A DNA stretch of 25,317 nt from an uncultured Collinsella sp. (GTDB lineage Bacteria; Actinomycetota; Coriobacteriia; Coriobacteriales; Coriobacteriaceae). Of this stretch, positions 21,417 through 25,317 are shown one piece after another (within the stretch, counting starts at the first letter, position 1; each line of letters begins with the position of its first letter). The notes under the pieces are model-generated. The model was not told the origin of the DNA, searched no databases, and was given only the letters and a program-made list of their open reading frames with translations. The translations under genes and the position numbers were made by a program. The stretch lies in NCBI GenBank assembly GCA_958427895.1, contig CAUADW010000022.1, positions 1 to 25,317 on the forward strand. The letters run 5' to 3'.

Positions 21417-24400
21417 CTAGCGACCGTCGCCGCCGAGCAGCGCCAGAACATCCTCGCGGGTAAACAGCGCCGACGAGATGCCGTCGCCGCCGAGCACGCT
21501 GTTGACCAGGTCGCGCTTGGACTCCTGCATCTGCATAATGCGTTCCTCAATCGTGTCCTTGGCGATGAGCTTGTACACGGTCACGGTATGTTGCTGGCCA
21601 ATACGATGCGCACGGTCGGTCGCTTGGTCCTGCGCCGCCACGTTCCACCACGGGTCGTAGTGGATGACCACGTCGGCCGCCGTCAGGTTAAGGCCCACGC
21701 CGCCCGCCTTGAGCGAGATCAAAAAGACCGGCACCTCGCCCGCCTGGAACTGTGCGACCATCTTGGCGCGGCTCTCTTTAGACGATGCGCCCGTGAGCTT
21801 AAGGAAGGCGATATCCTCCTTGGCCAGGCGCTTGCCAATGATATCGAGCATGCCCGTAAACTGGCTGAACAACAGGATGCGATGACCACCGTCGAGTGCG
21901 CCGTGCACGAGCTCCATGCACGTATCGAGTTTGGCGCTCCCCGCCTTGTAATCCTCGTAGTGTAGACGCGGGTCGCAGCAGATCTGGCGCAGCTTGGTGA
22001 GCTCGGCGAGTACCTTGAGCTTGTCTTTCTTAAACTCGGATGCCTCGCGGTGCTGCACTTGCTGGGCAATGCGGTCCTGGTTTGCCAGGTAGAGCTTGCG
22101 CTGCTCGCCGGTGAGCTGAGCCACGACAGTGTCCTCGATCTTCTCGGGCAGATCGGCCACCACGTCCTCCTTGACACGGCGCAGCACAAACGGCGACACG
22201 AGCGCCTGCAGGCGAGCGGCACTGTCGCCCTCGGCATGCTCGACCGGGCTTTCGAAGCGTTTGGCAAACGACTCGCGCGTGCCAAGCAGGCCCGGCATCA
22301 AAAAGTCGAAGATGCTCCAGAGCTCGGATAGGCGGTTTTCGATGGGCGTGCCCGTCAGGGCAAAGCGCACGCCGGCCGGCAGGCGCTTGGCGGCGCGCGC
22401 CACCTGCGTGAGCGGGTTTTTAATGTACTGGGCCTCGTCGAGCACCACGCGGGCAAAATCCTGCCCGGCGTATTCATCAATATCGCGGCGCATAAGGTCA
22501 TACGACGTCACGACCACGTTATGCTCAGCCACACCGGCAATCTGCACGCGGCGCTGCGCCTTGGCGCCCACGATTGCGCAAACATCGAGCGAGGGCGCAA
22601 AGCGCTCCAGCTCGGCAGTCCAGTTGTACACGAGCGAGGCCGGGCATACCACGAGCGTGGGCTTGGTGTCCCCCGCCTCCACGCGCGCCAGGATATGCGC
22701 GATCATCTGGAGCGTTTTGCCCAGGCCCATATCGTCGGCCAAGATACCGCCGAGGCCCAGATGCTCAAGCGAGCCGAGCCACTGGTAGCCGTCGACCTGG
22801 TAGCCACGCAGCGTGGCCTTGAGCGAGGCGGGTACCGTAAAGTCCATCTTGCCGAGCGTGTCCAGGCGCTCGACGGTACGGCGGAACGCAGCGTCGCGAT
22901 CGGCCTCAAGCGCCGGCGTGCGCGCAAGCATGCTGTCGACGAACAGGGTACTCGACGCGGGGAGCGACACGCCGTCGAGCAGGTCGACAGCATCGACACC
23001 CAGGTCTTCGGCGAGGCCAAACGCGGCTCGGGCACCCTCGTCCAAACGAATGATGTCGCCGGACGTAAGGCGCGCAAACGTTTGATGGCGCTTGTACGAA
23101 TCGAGATAGACGGCAAGGTCCGCGGCCGAAAGCCCGCTCGCGCCCAGCTCGACATCGAGCAGGTTACTCTTGACGGTCGCACGAACCGAGAGCTTGGGCG
23201 CAGGGCGGACCGAAATCTGGCGCAGACGGTCGCTGAGCATGACCTCACCCAGCTCGGACAGGGCAGACAGACCCTCGGTCAGCAGGCAGAACAAGCTCTC
23301 GTCATCGCGCTCCTCAAACGCCAGACCGCCCTCGTAGAAATCGAAGTACAGGGCCGCCGTGTCCATAACGCGAAACTCCGCCACCTCGTCGCGGGGCGGC
23401 ACGCCAGGGCGTTGCTCTTCGAAGAGACTGCCCGGAGCGCCCAAGCTAAAGAGATCCGCCGACCAATCGCCGTAGGTAACCGTAATTTTGCAGGCCACGA
23501 GCCCATCATCGACGCCGATCGCCATAGCAAAGCTCGGCTCGGGCGCCACGGTATCGAGCACGGCGGGCGCGGTGAGGTCGGTGTAGTCGCGCAAAATGGG
23601 CAGCGCCATACGACAGAACTCCCCCACCTGGTCGACAGCGATATGGATCGGCGTGCGGCAGGGCAGTAAGCGCGATAGGAACGGCGCCGCATGCTGGGCA
23701 AACGCCGCATCAGCGCGACGCGCGCGGTGCGTGTCGACCAGATAGGCTACGTCGCCCGAAGCAAAGCAGTATGCATCGGCCGGCAGGCGCAGATCGTAGC
23801 TGCCACCAGCCGCCGGCGCGATTTTGGCGGCAAGGAGCGGTGGGCGCTTAGGCAGAGCCTCGTCCTCCCCTTCCGGAGGCATCTCAACCGCCACGTCATA
23901 GGTGCGATGCGTCGTCGTCCCCCGCGACCAGGCGGGCTCAAAAGAGATGCTCTGGCCGCGCAACAGGTCCAGCACATATACGATGCTATGCTCGGACAGC
24001 GGTAACTGACGCTCGGCGACAAAACCGCTGCGGGCAAAGTCGTACGACGCCGAACGCGAGCTTGTGATGTCATCGAGATAGGCAACTGTCGTCACGACAA
24101 GGTTGAGCAGCTTTGTCGACACGTCTTCGAAGGCTTCGGGCGTATGGACAAACGTGAGCTTCTTGCCGTACGAGAAGGTGCCGCCGCGCACGTAGGCGTC
24201 GGCCATGCCGTCGATGTCCTTGACCACGTAGGAGACCGATCCACAGCGAATGCGAAGCTCGAGCGCCCAGCTAAAGCGGTCGGCAAACAGTGGATTGTAG
24301 TACGGCACCAGCGAGGGCTCCAACACCGCCTTGGGGGCATCGGGATCCACGCTGCAGGCGAGCTTGCGGCGCATGCTCGCCAGCTCATCCATGCGCGCGT

Positions 24401-24881
24401 CCGAAAGATCGGAGAGCGCCGCCATGAGGCTGGGGCTCGTGGGGACGGGCGCCGGAAAGGGAAAGTTGGGATTGACGGCCGGCGCTTTGGGCGCGGTGCG
24501 CGCGGGCTGTTTCGGCTGCGCCGTAAACGTGCGGACCGGCGTGCGCAAACCTTCGACGGGCTCGGCGCCGCTGGCATCCAAATACGCCAGAGCCGTGGCA
24601 ATAGCGTGCTTGCACATGCCGGGGTAGCGATAGGCAGCGGGGCAATCGCAGTCGTAGTCGATCACCTCGTGCTCGTCCATGTCGAGCGCCACGTGCGTCT
24701 TGTACAGGTCGCCACGCGAACCGCGCACCGAGCCCTCAACCGTCACGTTTTTGGAGAAGCGCGAGCCGCTGTCCTCGATCGACAGCACGGCGCCGTTGAG
24801 CATGAGCGAACGCCCCTTCATAAAGGTGCCGCTCAACGCCGCCTCTTTGCGAAGCGCCTGCACAAACGTCCCCTGCGCCAT
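21417..24881 (-). CDS. SWIM-domain SNF2-family helicase/ATPase
   Basis: This 1154-residue protein is a bacterial SNF2/RapA-like dsDNA translocase. Near the N-terminus is a SWIM zinc finger (CDCP...MCKHA, residues about 74-93), followed by a poorly conserved region to about 690. The SNF2 motor then follows: motif I DDMGLGKT (about 715-722), motif II DEAQ (about 812), the linker TGTPIEN, and the C-terminal lobe with LLFSQFTGML, SLKAGGVGLNL and the motif VI block QATDRAHRIGQ. All ATPase motifs are intact. I chose the ATG at 24881 because GGAGG lies 5 nt upstream; a GTG at 24899 in frame is less likely. It begins 28 bp after the dnaE stop, so it is likely co-transcribed with dnaE. A role in remodelling protein-DNA or transcription complexes is inferred from the family. 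Confidence 0.93.
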   Translation of the reverse strand: MAQGTFVQALRKEAALSGTFMKGRSLMLNGAVLSIEDSGSRFSKNVTVEGSVRGSRGDLYKTHVALDMDEHEVIDYDCDCPAAYRYPGMCKHAIATALAYLDASGAEPVEGLRTPVRTFTAQPKQPARTAPKAPAVNPNFPFPAPVPTSPSLMAALSDLSDARMDELASMRRKLACSVDPDAPKAVLEPSLVPYYNPLFADRFSWALELRIRCGSVSYVVKDIDGMADAYVRGGTFSYGKKLTFVHTPEAFEDVSTKLLNLVVTTVAYLDDITSSRSASYDFARSGFVAERQLPLSEHSIVYVLDLLRGQSISFEPAWSRGTTTHRTYDVAVEMPPEGEDEALPKRPPLLAAKIAPAAGGSYDLRLPADAYCFASGDVAYLVDTHRARRADAAFAQHAAPFLSRLLPCRTPIHIAVDQVGEFCRMALPILRDYTDLTAPAVLDTVAPEPSFAMAIGVDDGLVACKITVTYGDWSADLFSLGAPGSLFEEQRPGVPPRDEVAEFRVMDTAALYFDFYEGGLAFEERDDESLFCLLTEGLSALSELGEVMLSDRLRQISVRPAPKLSVRATVKSNLLDVELGASGLSAADLAVYLDSYKRHQTFARLTSGDIIRLDEGARAAFGLAEDLGVDAVDLLDGVSLPASSTLFVDSMLARTPALEADRDAAFRRTVERLDTLGKMDFTVPASLKATLRGYQVDGYQWLGSLEHLGLGGILADDMGLGKTLQMIAHILARVEAGDTKPTLVVCPASLVYNWTAELERFAPSLDVCAIVGAKAQRRVQIAGVAEHNVVVTSYDLMRRDIDEYAGQDFARVVLDEAQYIKNPLTQVARAAKRLPAGVRFALTGTPIENRLSELWSIFDFLMPGLLGTRESFAKRFESPVEHAEGDSAARLQALVSPFVLRRVKEDVVADLPEKIEDTVVAQLTGEQRKLYLANQDRIAQQVQHREASEFKKDKLKVLAELTKLRQICCDPRLHYEDYKAGSAKLDTCMELVHGALDGGHRILLFSQFTGMLDIIGKRLAKEDIAFLKLTGASSKESRAKMVAQFQAGEVPVFLISLKAGGVGLNLTAADVVIHYDPWWNVAAQDQATDRAHRIGQQHTVTVYKLIAKDTIEERIMQMQESKRDLVNSVLGGDGISSALFTREDVLALLGGDGR

Positions 24882-24909
24882 CACTTCCTCCAATCTCACC
24901 CGGGGTAGC

Positions 24910-25317
24910 TTAGATAACCGTCACGCGGCCTTGGTTGCCGACGATGGCCTTTGCCTCTGCCAGCAGCGGAATCGAGCGTGCATTGACCTTGGCCGGCACC
25001 TCAGCACGCAGCACGCGCCCGTCGACTTGCTCAATAAAGATCTCCACGCGGTCGCCGCCCGGGTTGGTGGTGAGCACCGTGGCCAGGCGCGCCATATTGC
25101 CCTGGCTAAAGCGACTGTTGGGCACCATGACCTCAAAGACCTTGGGCTTGTTTTTCTCCTCGCTAAGCTCCAGCGGCACGATCTCCTGCGCGATGATCTG
25201 GTCGCCGCGGTCCGAGCGCTCGAGCTTGCCCTTAATGCGCACAAACGCGTCGGACAGCTGCGCGCCGGTCTCGGGATCGACCTCGCCGTACAGATACCCC
25301 TCGGCCTCCTTGTAGGT
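24910..25317 (-). CDS. dnaE: DNA polymerase III alpha subunit, C-terminal end (partial)
   Basis: The last 135 codons of a gene that begins outside the window. Readable blocks such as AFVRIKGKLERSDRGDQIIAQEIVPL correspond to the OB-fold nucleic-acid-binding region near the C-terminus of bacterial DnaE. They are followed by a beta-rich domain (VEIFIEQVDGRVLRAEVP) and the end RVTVI. DnaE is the replicative DNA polymerase catalytic subunit. The frame is open from the window edge to the TAA at 24910. The SNF2 gene begins 28 bp later. The call rests on the OB-fold block only, as the polymerase domain is outside the window. Confidence 0.8.
   Translation of the reverse strand, partial: TYKEAEGYLYGEVDPETGAQLSDAFVRIKGKLERSDRGDQIIAQEIVPLELSEEKNKPKVFEVMVPNSRFSQGNMARLATVLTTNPGGDRVEIFIEQVDGRVLRAEVPAKVNARSIPLLAEAKAIVGNQGRVTVI

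Overview
This 25.3 kb window is GC-rich chromosomal DNA from an anaerobic Gram-positive actinobacterium. The best fit is a gut Coriobacteriia member close to Collinsella; this is inferred from the gene repertoire and style, since no 16S gene is present. Supporting signs are strong AGGAGG-type ribosome binding sites, a Gram-positive LexA/DinR-type SOS box before ruvCAB, an actinobacterial LAxTG-type sortase signal, a class C69 dipeptidase, Fhs and FchA one-carbon enzymes, and a single-iron superoxide reductase. Most genes are on the minus strand. The four plus-strand units are a lipoprotein, a surface phospholipase C-like protein, a broken nuclease gene and a metal exporter. No tRNA, rRNA, CRISPR array or intact insertion sequence was seen.

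Layout. Positions 1-2991 (minus) hold a C69 dipeptidase, a phasin-like protein and an ABC1/UbiB-family kinase cut by the window edge. Positions 3078-3309 hold a 232-bp element with 32-bp terminal inverted repeats and an internal perfect hairpin, which looks like a MITE and may supply the terminator of the next operon. Positions 3347-4836 (minus) are a folate pair: a cyclodeaminase/cyclohydrolase-family gene followed by a divergent folD lacking two residues tied to cyclohydrolase activity. Positions 4837-5296 are a non-coding region with two exact 19-bp repeats around an intrinsic terminator that has no visible upstream gene. Then come a lipoprotein (5297-5890) and a Tat-exported, sortase-type PI-PLC X protein (6196-8691), a small PH-like protein (minus), and a YhcG/DUF1016 nuclease gene interrupted by one in-frame TAA (9224-10273).

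A structured intergenic region (10274-10697) precedes a double zinc-ribbon protein (minus) and a divergent cation-diffusion exporter with a manganese-type ligand set. A membrane protein with heptad repeats and formate-tetrahydrofolate ligase (fhs) follow. Next is the ruvC-ruvA-ruvB Holliday junction operon, with overlapping stop and start codons. Positions 18786-20771 encode a protein with the two-domain architecture of glutamine-dependent NAD synthetase, in which the recognisable catalytic residues of both domains are substituted. The window ends with a superoxide reductase, a SWIM-SNF2 ATPase and the 3' end of dnaE.

How the parts connect: fhs, the FchA-like cyclohydrolase and FolD together cover formate to formyl-THF to methenyl-THF to methylene-THF. 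The FolD substitutions suggest that the hydrolytic step may have passed to the FchA-like neighbour. RuvABC, DnaE and the SNF2 ATPase form a DNA replication and repair theme. The most unusual objects are the NAD-synthetase-like protein, the inverted-repeat element, and the two structured non-coding regions at 4998-5224 and 10541-10660.
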